Source of the DNA: Brachypodius melanocephalos
Lineage: Eukaryota; Chordata; Aves; Passeriformes; Pycnonotidae
Length of the DNA: 64,000 bases
NCBI GenBank assembly: GCA_013398615.1
Contig: VZSR01002145.1
Coordinates: 3,706,657-3,770,656 of the forward strand
Direction of reading: 5' to 3'
Under the pieces are notes generated by a model. It was given only the letters and a program-made list of their open reading frames with translations, was not told the origin of the DNA and searched no databases. The position numbers and the translations under genes were made by a program. The number at the start of each line of letters is the position of its first letter. Within the stretch, counting starts at the first letter, position 1. Shown piece after piece: positions 1 through 12,200 of this stretch.

Positions 1-3000
1 TGCTGGAATCTGCAGCTGCTCTATCTGTGTGTCTTGTGTAAAATCCATTTTCTTTCTCTTTTCTTCATGCTTTCCCTAAATTGTCAGAATTTCACCCACC
101 AGTGCCCAGATTTCTTCATATTCTGGAGCTCACTCAGTACAGCCCCAGAAAGATTTTCACTTATGAGATAAATAAGGTGTCATAGGGTTAAGGGGTTTTG
201 TCTGAAATCTCCAGACTGTTATTTCTATTATGTCCCAAAAAGGCTCCAGACTGTTTGGCAAGAAATTCAAAACAAAAAACCCCAGCACAACAAACCCAAA
301 ACCCAGTAACTGCTGCAGAAGACGATAATGAAAAAAACACCTGAACAAAAAGGCGCTGGGTAAGGCATAGAAGAATCTACTCTAAGCAGAAGCTGAGAAA
401 AACCTCAGACAAAGGTCACAATCCCTCTAAAATTTTCAAAACCCAACATATAATTATGTAATAAGCAGAGGGGCTCTCAGCAGAGAGAATTTATTTCTTG
501 TAAGAGAATAGAAAAAGTGAGTTTGGAAAACCCCTTCCAGTCTCCCAGCAGTAATGAGCTGGAAATCTGTTTGGAAAGTAAAGGTGCAGATTCCTTGTGC
601 CATCCAAAATGCCAGGAAAGGAGAAAAATGCTGCTCTCCAGAGCACAGGGTCTGGATATTTGCACATTAAAACTCTGCTGTGACGTGCAGAAACAGGTCA
701 GTGAGGGAGGCACGGCAGGATCCGTCTGGAATAGCACAAAACAGAGGGAAGGCTGTGCAGGAGCATCACAGGCAAGGACAAACTGGTGGGGGTTTTCCTG
801 CCTGCAGCCAAGGGGAGGTGAGCACGTCCAACCCTGATTATTTTGGAAAGCAGGACACAGGAGGGAAACCCGGCCCGGCAGACAGGAGGTGGACGTTGCT
901 ATTTGCACTAAAAGATCAATGATTTTTAAAAGCAAGCGAAGGGAAAAAAAGCTCAGTTTGACAAAACGGCCTCAACACAGTGCCCAGGGGAGTCCATGGG
1001 GAACAAATGTGATTTCAAGGCGTGTCCCTCGTGTGTGTGACTGCAATGCCCGAGCTCTCCTTGAGATGGTGCAGGTGCCTCGCCCTGCCTGCCTGCGCCT
1101 CTGACAGGGACGGGCAGCAGAGGAAAGTGCAAATTACAGCTCTTCAGTTTGCAGTTTATTTTCTTTCCAATTGTTTGTTGAAGAAGTCTCTGAAAACTGG
1201 CAAGTGCTTACAGCAAAGCTGCTGCTGCTCCAACAGTCAGCTGCTCTTACTTGTCCCTATTCTGCTTTTCCACCTTTTTTTTTTTCCTTTCCTAAATCTG
1301 CCACCTAAACTATGGCATTAACCTGTGATTTATGACTTTTTATAAACAAGTTGTGAAGTGCAGGAATGAAGAAACCCTGGACGAAAAACACTGGAGAAAA
1401 AAAAAACCGTGTTAGAAGTGGAGTGAGGTATTTGGAGCAGTGGTAGGAAGAAAGGAAACTACTTGTTGAGCTCATTGAGGCAGCAAAATGCTTGTAAAAA
1501 ATTTCTGCTTCAAGCTTTAAAACAAAACTAAACCATATTTCTTTATTGAAATGATGCAACTATTCAGCATTATTGAAATTATTCTTTTCAAGCCCCTTTA
1601 TTGCGATAATATCCCAGCCCTTCCTATTCTCCTGTAACCTCCAGACCCACCTATAAATTTATAATTCACTGAACTCTGTCAAAACTTTGTTGTGTCCGTC
1701 CTCATGCCCATCCTGTTATTTATATTTATAATTACATTCAAGCAAAGCTGTCCCTTCCCAGGAAAGCTCCCCTTTCCTTCTGCCCCTGCCTTCATTGGAT
1801 CCTGCTCAGAAGAGCAGAGCAGGCAAATGTAGCCACCCACCTCTAGGAGGAAAACTGAGCCGCAGCCCTGGTGAAACATAAAGTTTATTCGACTAAAAGT
1901 GACGCAAAAAATTCTTAAAGAGCTCTTTGGCAGCAGATTATCTGGCAATCAGACCATGTGAGGGGGGCCTGGTGTACAAAAAGCTGCCCGGGATGCTGAG
2001 CTGCCCACAGGCTGAGCTCCCCAGGCTGATGTAAATGTGGGTGAAGGAGACTCGAGCGTGGATCTCTCCCAGGGCAGCGCTTCGGACCGACCCCAAACGC
2101 AGGTAACTTTATAATTTTGTATTTGCACAGCGGTGTCTGCAGCACTTTTATGAAATTCAGAGCTGCCCCCCCCTCCCTGCAGCAGCAGGCGCTGGAGTTT
2201 CATTGACTTTCCCTTCTCGTTGTCTCTTTGCACCTCGGTTATAAAATCTGAAATAAGAATGACAGGCTAAAATCTGTACTCGAGGTTTTGTTTGTTTTTA
2301 AATCAGCTTTGAGGTCTTTGACAATTTCTAAAACATTGTCCATCTAGCAAAGCTTTGGGGGCAAACAAAAGATACATTGGTTTTAGTTTTCGTTTTCCTT
2401 GGGTTTTTAAAACTTTTTTAGCGCCTTTTATTTCTTTTCTGCTGTTCCGTGCTCTGCTCTGTCACGTTCAGGCACTTGTCCAGCAGTTATGAATGTGGGG
2501 AGTCAAATGCCTGGAGCAGAACATGTTCTGACAATCTAAACTTTAGAGTTTTGGCAGCCCACATAACTGCATTACAGATGTAAAGTTATTTAAAGCTTAC
2601 AAAAAAACCATTAAACTATAAGGAAAAATGAAGGGAAGCAGCAGAATCCGAAGGAAAAAGAAGAAAAAAAATGCTATTTAGGCTGTTATTTATTTTGAAA
2701 GGGTGAAGTGAGCTTAATTAACCATATTAAACTATATTTTAAAAGGTAAATTATTGAACTCAATGGGACAGATTTATTGCAAGTAATAAATCTGAAGAGC
2801 ATGTCCTATGTATTTATAGTCAATCATGTTTACTGAAACCAACTGGCTTGCTGGGTTAGTTTGCTAAGAAATATAGAGTTTAATTAAGGAATGCAATGCA
2901 ACTGAATATATAAATAGGCAAAGAAAACATGTTTTGATATGTTAAGAAAGCCTGGGGGGAAAAGGGATCAGGCATTTAATGGATTTGGATTCTTGAAAAT

Positions 3001-6000
3001 GTTGTGGCATTTTTTTAATGTGGATTGTCAGACATTTACCAGGGAAGGGCTCAAACACTTGGGCTGCATCTTCTGGTGATTTTGATGGTGAATTAACCAT
3101 AATTTTCTTGGAGAATACTTTGCAAAGTTCTCATATAGTAAGTGACTGTTGTGACCATTTTCTAATTGGACAGAGTGTGATGAATTTCAGAAATTATTCT
3201 CACACATGTGCAGTGTGTTTAAGTCCTTTCCTGCTTTCCTCCATGGAAATATAAATTGCTGCGTTTTCATTAGTAACAGCCTAAAGAAATATTAATTCTG
3301 TGTCCTGATCTCCTTCCTGATGCTCACGTTTGAACTCTTTTCCCAACTTTTTGTGTGTTTGCAGCTCTGTATCTTACAGAACTGATAGAACACCATGAGC
3401 CCTGCCTGTGGGATAAATGTTTCATGAAGAATTTGAGGAGAACTTGGAGCCCGAATTCAGGGCTGTAATTTGGAGATAGCCATTAACAAACAGAGAAACA
3501 TCAGAGAAACATCACCTGTTACAAGGGTTGATGCTGCATTTATTTAGTGATATTCGCTGTGTTATGACCCTTCCTTTAAGTTTATATAAATAATTGGAGG
3601 AAGAATACAAAAGCAATATCACCCCCTCCAAGCTTATCTATTTCCTTGCACTACACACAGACACTCTCCAGCAAAAAAAAAAAGCGCATTTCCCCTCCTC
3701 CCTGTCCTTTAAAACACTGACACCAGTTTGGCACCATTCCCACTACAGTACTGACTTCTCCACAGACTTTTAAAGGCAAAAATCTCTCTTTCCTGATGAC
3801 TTTTTAATTTCAGACTGAGACACGGACTAGGCTGTGACATAAAACTCCCAGTGCGGGTTTATATTTCTCCCAAACTCTTTTCCCTTCTTACCCATGTCCA
3901 GCCTTATCTGGGAATACAGGAGTTAACCTCTCCCTGTGCCACTCTTTGGGAAGCAGCCTCTGACTCTCCCAGCAGTCACTGTCTCACCAGCAGGACTTGC
4001 TGAGTTCACTCTGCTTCAGTAGGAACGTGAGGGAGCCCTTGGAGCCCTGCAAATATCCATGCAAAGGGTCCACTTTGTCACCTGCATGCTCAAAGTTTCC
4101 TCTTAAAATACTCCCAGGTCACACTGCTTTTGTAGCATTTAAAATCACTGGCACTGGGATCAAACCTGTTACAATCCATTAATTTCAGTGGGTTTTGATC
4201 ACTCTTTGTCAAAATCCAATTTTGATTCTCTTCAACTACAAAACAATTTCTAAAAAAATCTCCTGAATAAATCAACTTTTTGTTGTGGAGGGATGGTCTA
4301 GGTATCAGCTTAGATCTGCTTTACACCTAATGTCCCAGATCTGTGACTCCCAAGTATTTATGATTATCAAACACAAACTGTCACACTTGCTAATGAGCCA
4401 ACAGGAAAGGACATTCTGGGCATTCATTTTTTAAAGAAATCAGTAAAAAAAAAATCAGTAAAAATTCTTTTTAGCATTACAAACCTAAGTATGACTTGTG
4501 CATGACACACAGCAGGTAAAATTCATTGTAACTGAGAGCGATGCAATTGAATTGGCTGAAATTTTTATTTTTTAACAATCCTCACGGTATGGGGACACCT
4601 ATTCCCTGATACTTTGATTTAAGGGTTGCTCCTGACCTGTGCAAACTCAGAGGGAAAATCACGAAACCTCTGTGGCTCGTTTGTGGCTCAGAGGTGAGAA
4701 CAGGTCCAGGCAAACAGCACAGCCCTGTCCTGCCCGCGGTGAGTGATTCTTATCTTGTCATGCAAACGTCTCGCTTGATATTCGAGATAAAAGTAATGTC
4801 CTTGGACTCTCTCCATTTATGCACAACTGCATTGGTGAGTTGCAAGGTGTCAGTGTGAGTCAGGCAGCTGTAACTTTAACCATCTTAAATTCTTCGTGAT
4901 AAATGTGAGATGCAGGTCAAGTCAACAGGAATCCTCCCAGTGTCTGATTCTGTTTGCCAACACCCTGGGCTGAGCGTTTTTGAGGTTCAAAGTGCTCCAA
5001 TTCCCTGCAAGTGCCGGCTTGTGACGGGATGGAGGGAGGAGGATGGAGCAGCAGTGGGAGGGAAGGGGGATCTGAGTTTTCCCTGCAGCCCAGCGGGTGC
5101 TGCTGCTCCACTTCCACAGAATTAGCACGTGAAATAAGAGCACCATTTGTCTGAAGTGACATTTATACAAACCTACAAATTTTGCGACTGTGAGAGTTAA
5201 AATGGGAGGCACAGGGGGAGGGCACTGCAGCCCCGCCTCAAACCCAGCAACCTCCCGAGGACTCGAGATCTGCCTCCCTTGCAGCATCTCCTCTTTGCTG
5301 CGCATTAAAAGCCAATTCCTCCTTTAAAAAGTGCCGAGAGCAGAAAAACCCCGTTGTGGTGGTGCTGGGAAGAGTTGTTTACTCTGTGGCAGAGCAGGGA
5401 AGGCGAGGGATTCCCGCACTGCCACGAGAGGCCGGTGCGAGCCCCCAGGAATAAACAGGAGATGCTCCAGCACTGGAGGAACCGGGCTCCAGGCCAGGGA
5501 TGCCCCTCGAGGATTGCTCTGAAACAGGCGAAAGAGCCGGGTCTGTGCATTAAGGAATATGCAGGGATTTTACATCTGCACTGCTGGTTCAAGTTCATCT
5601 CCGTGTGGGAGATAAATAAATGTAATTTAATTAATGTTTGGCTGACGTGAGCTGCGTCGGTGGCTGCGGCCAAGCGTGTGGAAACACGTGCCCTCAATTA
5701 TCCATCCAAAGGTTTTCAGCAGAGCTGGAATAGCTGTGGAGGACTCCAGGGTCACTCCTCTTTAGTCACCCTTTGCTCAGGGAGGGTGACATTCCCAGGG
5801 CTGGCACTTTCCATGTGCTCCTGGATGGAGCTGTCCTGCAGAACAGCCCCAGCTCAGAGCAAAGTCACATCTGCCAAGCACAGATCAAAAGGAAACCAAA
5901 GCACGGAGCTCCCTCTCCTTCCCTTTTTTATCTCCCCTTTTTCTCTGGCAGCTCATTAGGGGTGATAAGGTGCAGTTATGTAACAGCAACCTTTGGGACA

Positions 6001-8677
6001 GCCCGGATTGAAAACAGGTAATAAACTGTTATTTCATTGCTGTCACCATTCAAGCACCTGAATTAGGAATCTGTGCAGAGAAAAAGTGGAGGCTGAGGTG
6101 GGCAAAATCCTTCACTATTTGGGGTCATTTTCCCCTGGATGTCTGAGCATATTTCCCAGCCACAAGAGCTCTCTCTGCAGCTCTTTACACTCTTTGTAGT
6201 ACTCACAGTGACTTCAATTTTTATTTTTTTCCCCCTTGATTTGTAGCAAAGTAAAGGAAAATGTACATTCTCCCACAGTTTTTAACGGTGTAATGAAATA
6301 ACCTAGAACTGCTCTGTTTGCATGTGCCAGCTATGCCCCTGTGGACTCCACTGTGTGGCTGTGGACTTCATCACTCCAGGGATTTTCCAGGAGAGCTGAT
6401 GAGCTGTAATTCTTGTTCAGAAAGAAATAGTTCAGGTTTCAGCTGAAGCCCCTGAAAATTCACATGGAATTTTGCATATTTGAGGCTTGAACTACGGAAA
6501 ATTCTACCAAAGTATTTCAAGTAATGTGATTTTTTTTTTTTTGTCCTGTGGTGTGCAGAAGAACAGAAAGAGTTTAGGTCTGTATGGACAATGATCCTGG
6601 TTGTCACAAATCTTGGAAATCAACAATATACTCCGTGACCTCCCCTCAGTAAAGAAAGCACTGAAAAATGTGCAGAAATAAAGTGTTCTACCAACACAGT
6701 GAGAGTTTAAGCCTCAGGTATGGAAAAATCAGTCCCATGAGAAAATGCAGTTAAATCAACACCCTTTACTGTGTTCCCATTTATGGGTGAGAGGTGTAAA
6801 GTCCAGAAGGGCTCAGGTTACTTTTCCATATTCCCACCTGGTATTTGCCATGCTCTATACAAGGGGAGGATTGGCTGTGGCCTTACTTTGGATTTCTATG
6901 AGGCCACCAGGGCTGCTTCCATCTCCAGCACCTCTTTTGGGACATTTGGAAGGTTTTGGACTCCAAAGGCATTCAGGTTTTATAGCCCTGCAGGTAAAAG
7001 AGAACCTCCTGTTCTTTGCCCTGGTGTCTTTCTCTGGAACTCTGAAGATGTTTTAATCTTTGTGGATGTTTAATTAACAGCAGCAAAGTACTTGCTCTTG
7101 TAAGAATTCACATTAATGATGCACTGCTTGCTGTATGACAAAAAAGAGATTATTTGGGTAGAGATGGAATGTAAGCCTGGAGAACTAAAGATTTCTGAAA
7201 GTTATAAGCAACATTTTCAAGTGGCTTTTATCTAAAAACCATCCTCCTGTTTGCTCTGCAGCTCAATGACTTTGCTTCTCTTTCTGCTTGAACTGAGAAA
7301 TGTTTAGAACGGGTTTAACAAACTGTCTTTGTGAAAGGTGGAGAGCTGGGAAAAACCTGAGTTTTAATAGCTCTGATAATCAGCAAATTCTAGAAATAAG
7401 CAAATCATATCCCTTCTCTGCTTTAGTTTTTCCTGCAGTTAAAAGTGAAATAATGCTTCTTTTTTTCTGCTAGGATGTGACAATGACAGTTACTACCATG
7501 ATAAAATGTTTTGAAAAGGAAAAATCAGGTGTAAGTGTAATAATTTAATCTTGGCATGCTGTAGATTGTGTGACTCTTTGCTAGCAATAAAGCAGGGTTA
7601 CTGCCCTGGGGAATTTACAGCATAGGGGATCAGCTCCTGTTCCAAAGTTTTGTTGGGTAAAGGCAGCTGGGTGTTTACATTACCTGAACAGATCAGCAGA
7701 AAACAAAACATGACCTGCTCACGGATTCACAACTACTTCTCTGTTATCTTTGTTCTGCAGGGAAAGTTAATCGTGTTATACTTTATTTCAGGGTGGTTTA
7801 TTTCCCTTGGATTCTGTTTTTAGCACATGGAGAGGGCAGAGAATCCAGGGATCCTCCCAGTGGGGTTTTTCTGCTGGCAGTGGGCAGGAGCACAGGAGTA
7901 GTGCCCACCACCCTTCCCAGGGCTGGACCTGGTGTCAGCAGACCCAAACAGAATGAAAGATGCTTTTATTTGGGAGCCGGATAAAACCAGGGACAAGGTT
8001 TGTCCTTTAGACTCACACGTTGGCTCTTAATGAGAAAAATCAAATTGAAGTTTATGACCTCTTCTTCTTGTTATTACTGTTGACTGAGCCTCAAAAGTAA
8101 GTTGATGCAAAATCACTGAGATTTAAATATTTTTCTAAAGTTTCATTTAAGCCTTTTACATCTGCTGCTAAACAGAGCAGACATGAGATTTCTGAAGAAA
8201 GGTGCTCATGAAATGTAATTTTTCTATCCATGGTTATCTCATATTTATTTAATGAATTCTTTTCCCTTCATACCGGGTGGATCTAGAAATTGCCACAAGA
8301 TGAGTGGATGAGTCGCAGGATGAACTTAGGAAAATGAAAATAAAAGTCCCACTGAGCTCTGCCCTCAGTTTGCAAACTGTGAGTCCAGAAGACAGCGGGA
8401 CTGTCACTGGGTGTGAGGTGTCCAGCAATGCACAAAGTCCAGCAGATCCTCCTGAGAGGGTGTGATCCAGGTACACCAGGTTCTGCTGTCAAAGAGGATG
8501 ATTTCTTCCTGCCTTTCTCTGGACAGAATCCCAGATTATCGGCTCCATGATTCACCTTGCATGCTGTGATGGTTAATTACCTCTGTATTTTAATCACAGA
8601 ATCTGCTGGCTGTAACTTGAAAATTACCAGCACCGGTAGAGCTTGTAATGCATTTTGAACTCTTTTTCATGTTTTAG
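1..8677. other. Upstream noncoding region before SLC6A4
   Basis: No exon with coding character was recognised on either strand. Open frames here are short, lack splice-framed homology and show no familiar motif. By orientation the stretch is the 5' flank or first intron(s) of SLC6A4, and an untranslated first exon is expected somewhere in it. Good donor-like sites are seen at about 2101 (CAG then GTAACT) and about 4740 (GCG then GTGAGT). TATA-like strings occur near 2239, 2909 and 3583. None can be tied to a transcript from sequence alone. In human the gene upstream of SLC6A4 is BLMH; no BLMH exon was recognised. Confidence 0.6.
5190..5720 (+). promoter_or_regulatory. Candidate GC-richer regulatory or first-exon region upstream of SLC6A4
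   Basis: This stretch is richer in G+C and CpG than its AT-rich surroundings. It has TATA-like A/T strings near 5305-5330 and a CRE-like TGACGTGA at about 5643-5650. It lies about 3.1-3.6 kb before the SLC6A4 start codon, a plausible position for an untranslated first exon or promoter. The call rests only on composition and position; the site near 4740 or that near 2101 could equally be the true first exon. Confidence 0.2.
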
Positions 8678-8822
8678 ATGGTGCTTGTGCCTTCAGTTGG
8701 ATGGATTTAAGTATGGAAGAGGAATTCTAAAACTGCTGGGAATAAAGGTGTGGGAAGACAAACCCCGAAGGGACCCTGTGGTGCTGCCTGTCTGCCAGTG
8801 ACCAGAACAAATCTCAGAAAAA
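8678..8822 (+). other. SLC6A4: SLC6A4 5' UTR part of first coding exon
   Basis: A pyrimidine-rich run followed by TTTTAG at 8672-8677 is a plausible splice acceptor, so this is likely the untranslated start of the first coding exon. A second possible acceptor (CTTCAG) ends about 18 bases further on. If the first is used, the leader contains a short upstream ORF starting at 8678 (10 codons). The main ATG at 8823 has A at -3 and G at +4, a good initiation context. Confidence 0.5.
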
Positions 8823-9279
8823 ATGGAAAAAAAGGCCACAAGCAATGAGACAGAGCCCCTGACTTCCAAAAAGGATGTCTCAGACTGCAGCAAAGGAGAA
8901 GATTGTAAAGAGAACGGACTTCTGGTCAGGAACCCTAAATCTGCCCTGCGGCTGGTGGAGGATGGCAACAAAGTCCACCCCAGCCAGGGGGATAAAGGGG
9001 AGGCAGCTCAGATCTCAAATGGTTATTCAGCGGTTCAGAGCTCAGTTCCCTGCAATGGAGAGGTGGAGGATGCCCAGGGCACAGCCCCAGCAGCCACCAC
9101 CACCACCACAACCACCACATCCACCACCTGTGGGGCTGAAGCTCAGCAGCAGCTGATGGAGCTGGAGGACAGGGAGACCTGGAGTAAAAAAATTGACTTT
9201 CTCCTCTCTGTCATTGGATATGCAGTGGATCTGGGAAATGTGTGGAGATTTCCTTATATCTGCTATCAAAATGGAGGAG
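8823..9279 (+). CDS. SLC6A4: SLC6A4 coding exon 1: N-terminal tail and TM1
   Basis: Encodes the cytosolic N-terminus and TM1 with the substrate and Na+ site (Asp136, Asn139). GEDCKENG and QISNGYSAV match conserved pieces of the human tail. The tail is longer than in human because of extra residues at the start and a threonine-rich insertion. It ends one base into a Gly codon at a GTCAGT donor. Confidence 0.96.
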
Positions 9280-12200
9280 GTCAGTGCCCACCCCTGTTCA
9301 TTGTTCCTTAATGCTGAATTTCTTGGTTTGTAAATGGATGATTCAGTGGATTTTAAGATATCATGTATAACAAATGACCAAGGAGAAATTATTCACTGAA
9401 AAACCTAAATATTGGCATAGGATAATGACAGAAAAGCTGTTTAGGACAGCACAACCAGAAGCTCAGAACCAGGTACGTGCAGACCTACAGTCCAACACCT
9501 CAATCCCTTTCCCAAGGAGCATTTTAAAATCTGATAAACCAACGTGCCTAAACCAACTCATTAGGAAGGCCGGGTCTTTGACTCACTGACATAAGAGACA
9601 AAACATAAATCTAAAATCTAATCAAGGAGATCTTAGAAAGGACTTTTGTCTCTCTGATGTAACACAGGCATTTTATTGGAGAAATTACTAATTTTATCTG
9701 TAGCCCATCTCGCAGCTGTGAGAGTCAGTGGAGTCTTGGTGAATCCTGTGTTGCAGAAATGTGAGGAGTTTGGCCCAAGTGCTGCTTCTCGTTCACACTG
9801 CTGAGTAGATACACTTATGGGAAATCCCACAGTAATTCAGTGGTGTGGTGGCTAGGGAGGGATATGCATTTTCCCTGTGGGATAAAAGGAACTCCTGTTT
9901 ATGGAGTGCTGGTACTGTTGGAAGAGAAGTCTGTGAAGAGTTACAATCATCTGCTTTCTCTGTTGCAGGAGCATTCCTCATTCCTTACACAATCATGGCC
10001 ATCTTTGGAGGGATTCCTCTCTTCTATATGGAATTAGCACTAGGACAGTACCACAGGAATGGCTGTATTTCCATTTGGAGAAAAATATGTCCTATATTCA
10101 AAGGTAACCAAGGGAAATGGAACCTTCTGAATAACCAAGAAATTTCCCTATAAAGGTGATTGGGGGGGGCGGGGGAAGAAAATCTCATAAAGCCAAGTAA
10201 GACTTGTTCTACACAAGATTTTGGATTTACAAAGAAAGCTTTCCTAAAACTCCAGGTATACCTGCACATATGTGTGTATACACATACAGTATGCAACTCT
10301 AATTGATTAGATAGAGGCTGACCAAGACTAAAATTATAAAGAATAAAAGGAACTGTTCAATATCCTCATTTAGTCTTGTTCCTAGTGCTGTAGCTCTGAT
10401 CTTGTCTCTATTTACTGAAACTGCAAGATGCCTAAACTGCAGAAATATAGGGACACATAGAAAATATCTTTTTATAAGCATGTTCTGTCTTGATTAAGGA
10501 TGCTTTGTTGGAATCAGAGTATTTCTGAAGTCACCAGAAATGCCAGTGTTGTAAACACTTGGGAGGGTGTGTGCTCCTCCTGCAGAGCTGCCTTAGACAG
10601 TTACTAATGGTAGTTGATGTGATAACCAACTCCTTTTCTCTTTTTTTTTTTTTTTTTTTTTCTGAAACTCACACTGACTGAATGCCACCATTTCCTGCCT
10701 CTCCAGGAATTGGCTTTGCCATCTGTATCATAGATCTTTACGTAGCCTCCTACTACAACACCATCATGGCTTGGGCTTTTTACTACCTCATCTCCTCCTT
10801 CACGGCGGAGCTGCCCTGGACCAGCTGCACCAATCCCTGGAACACAGGAAACTGCACCAACTACTTCAGCAAGGACAATGTCAGCTGGTCCCAGCACTCC
10901 ACCTCTCCTGCAGAAGAATTTTATACGTAAGTGCATGTAAGTGAGGATGGCGGTGGTAGCCAGACCGCTGGGACACCAGCAGGATTTTCCTGGGAGGGCA
11001 GCAGGGCTGATTGTTGATGGCACCCTCTTCAAACCACTGGATTCTTGCAGGGGGGTGTAAGCTGAGGGTGCATGGAGGGTGCTCTCTATTTTAGGAGCTT
11101 TACCAGTCAATGTCTGCTGTCACTTATCATCACTGGTGTACCATTAATGAAACTTTTAATTAAAATAAAATGAATCTGAAATGTCATGACTTTGAAGGCT
11201 GCTTATCAAGATCTCAAGATTCCTTGTAGAGCTCAGACCACAGTGTGGGACTGTTAAATGCACATTTGATGTAAGCATTTGTTTAAAAAGTATCTCTACA
11301 GTGTTTTTCTCTCCTCTTGCAGCCGCCAGGTTCTGCAGGTGCACAGGTCCAATGGGCTGGATGACCTGGGGGGCATAAGCTGGCAACTGACCCTCTGCTT
11401 GTTGTTAATCTTCACCATCGTGTACTTCAGCATCTGGAAAGGGGTCAAAACATCTGGAAAGGTGAATGTAAAAGCAAGACACATCAACTTGTCTTGAGGC
11501 AGTTCTACCTGAGCCAATTAATGATCAGGGGATCAGCTCAGGTTGTTTCCATGGCAGGGATTTTGGGATGATATATTTGGGAAGCACTCGCTGTAAAGTG
11601 ACTGCTACTCTTACCCAAGCAATAAAGAACAAAAGTAAGTGACACCACCGTTCTCTGGGCAGGAACAACCCTGCCAGGGAAAGGGGGCAGATGTGCAAAC
11701 TGCCTGTTTACAGACCTGCAGAGAAGCTCATGTGAAGATGCTATAAATGCTAAGAGATGTAATATGATTAACTAATTCTTATTATCCCTGTTAACTTTTT
11801 ACCCACGGCAAACGCTCTCACCACGTTCCCCCACAGGTGGTTTGGGTGACTGCCACGTTCCCTTACATCATCCTCTTCATCCTGCTCGTGAGAGGTGCAA
11901 CTTTGCCTGGGGCTTGGAGAGGTGTCCTCTACTACTTGAAACCTGACTGGCAGAAACTCCTGGCCACTGAGGTAAAAAACTTTATAAAAGGGTAGAGATT
12001 TGCTTTCAGCCTATCTGTGTGTGTATCACCACAGATACATAGTGCATGACTGAACAGTCTTAGCATGGACTTGAAAGCCTGAGTCCATGCTCTTTCCATA
12101 ATTATAAAGAATTTTAAAGATTAGAGTCCACCCTCAATTTAGCTTGAACTAAAGGCAGAGCTGTGGTTGAACAGAATGAGTGATCTGATTAGAAGAAAAC

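Noticed and set aside
2905..3590. TATA-like strings upstream of SLC6A4
   Set aside because: They occur in AT-rich sequence where such strings are expected by chance, with no accompanying first-exon signal.
10604..11110. 168-codon minus-strand frame
   Set aside because: Antisense to SLC6A4 exon 3 and includes the poly(T) run read as poly-Lys; no splice or homology support.
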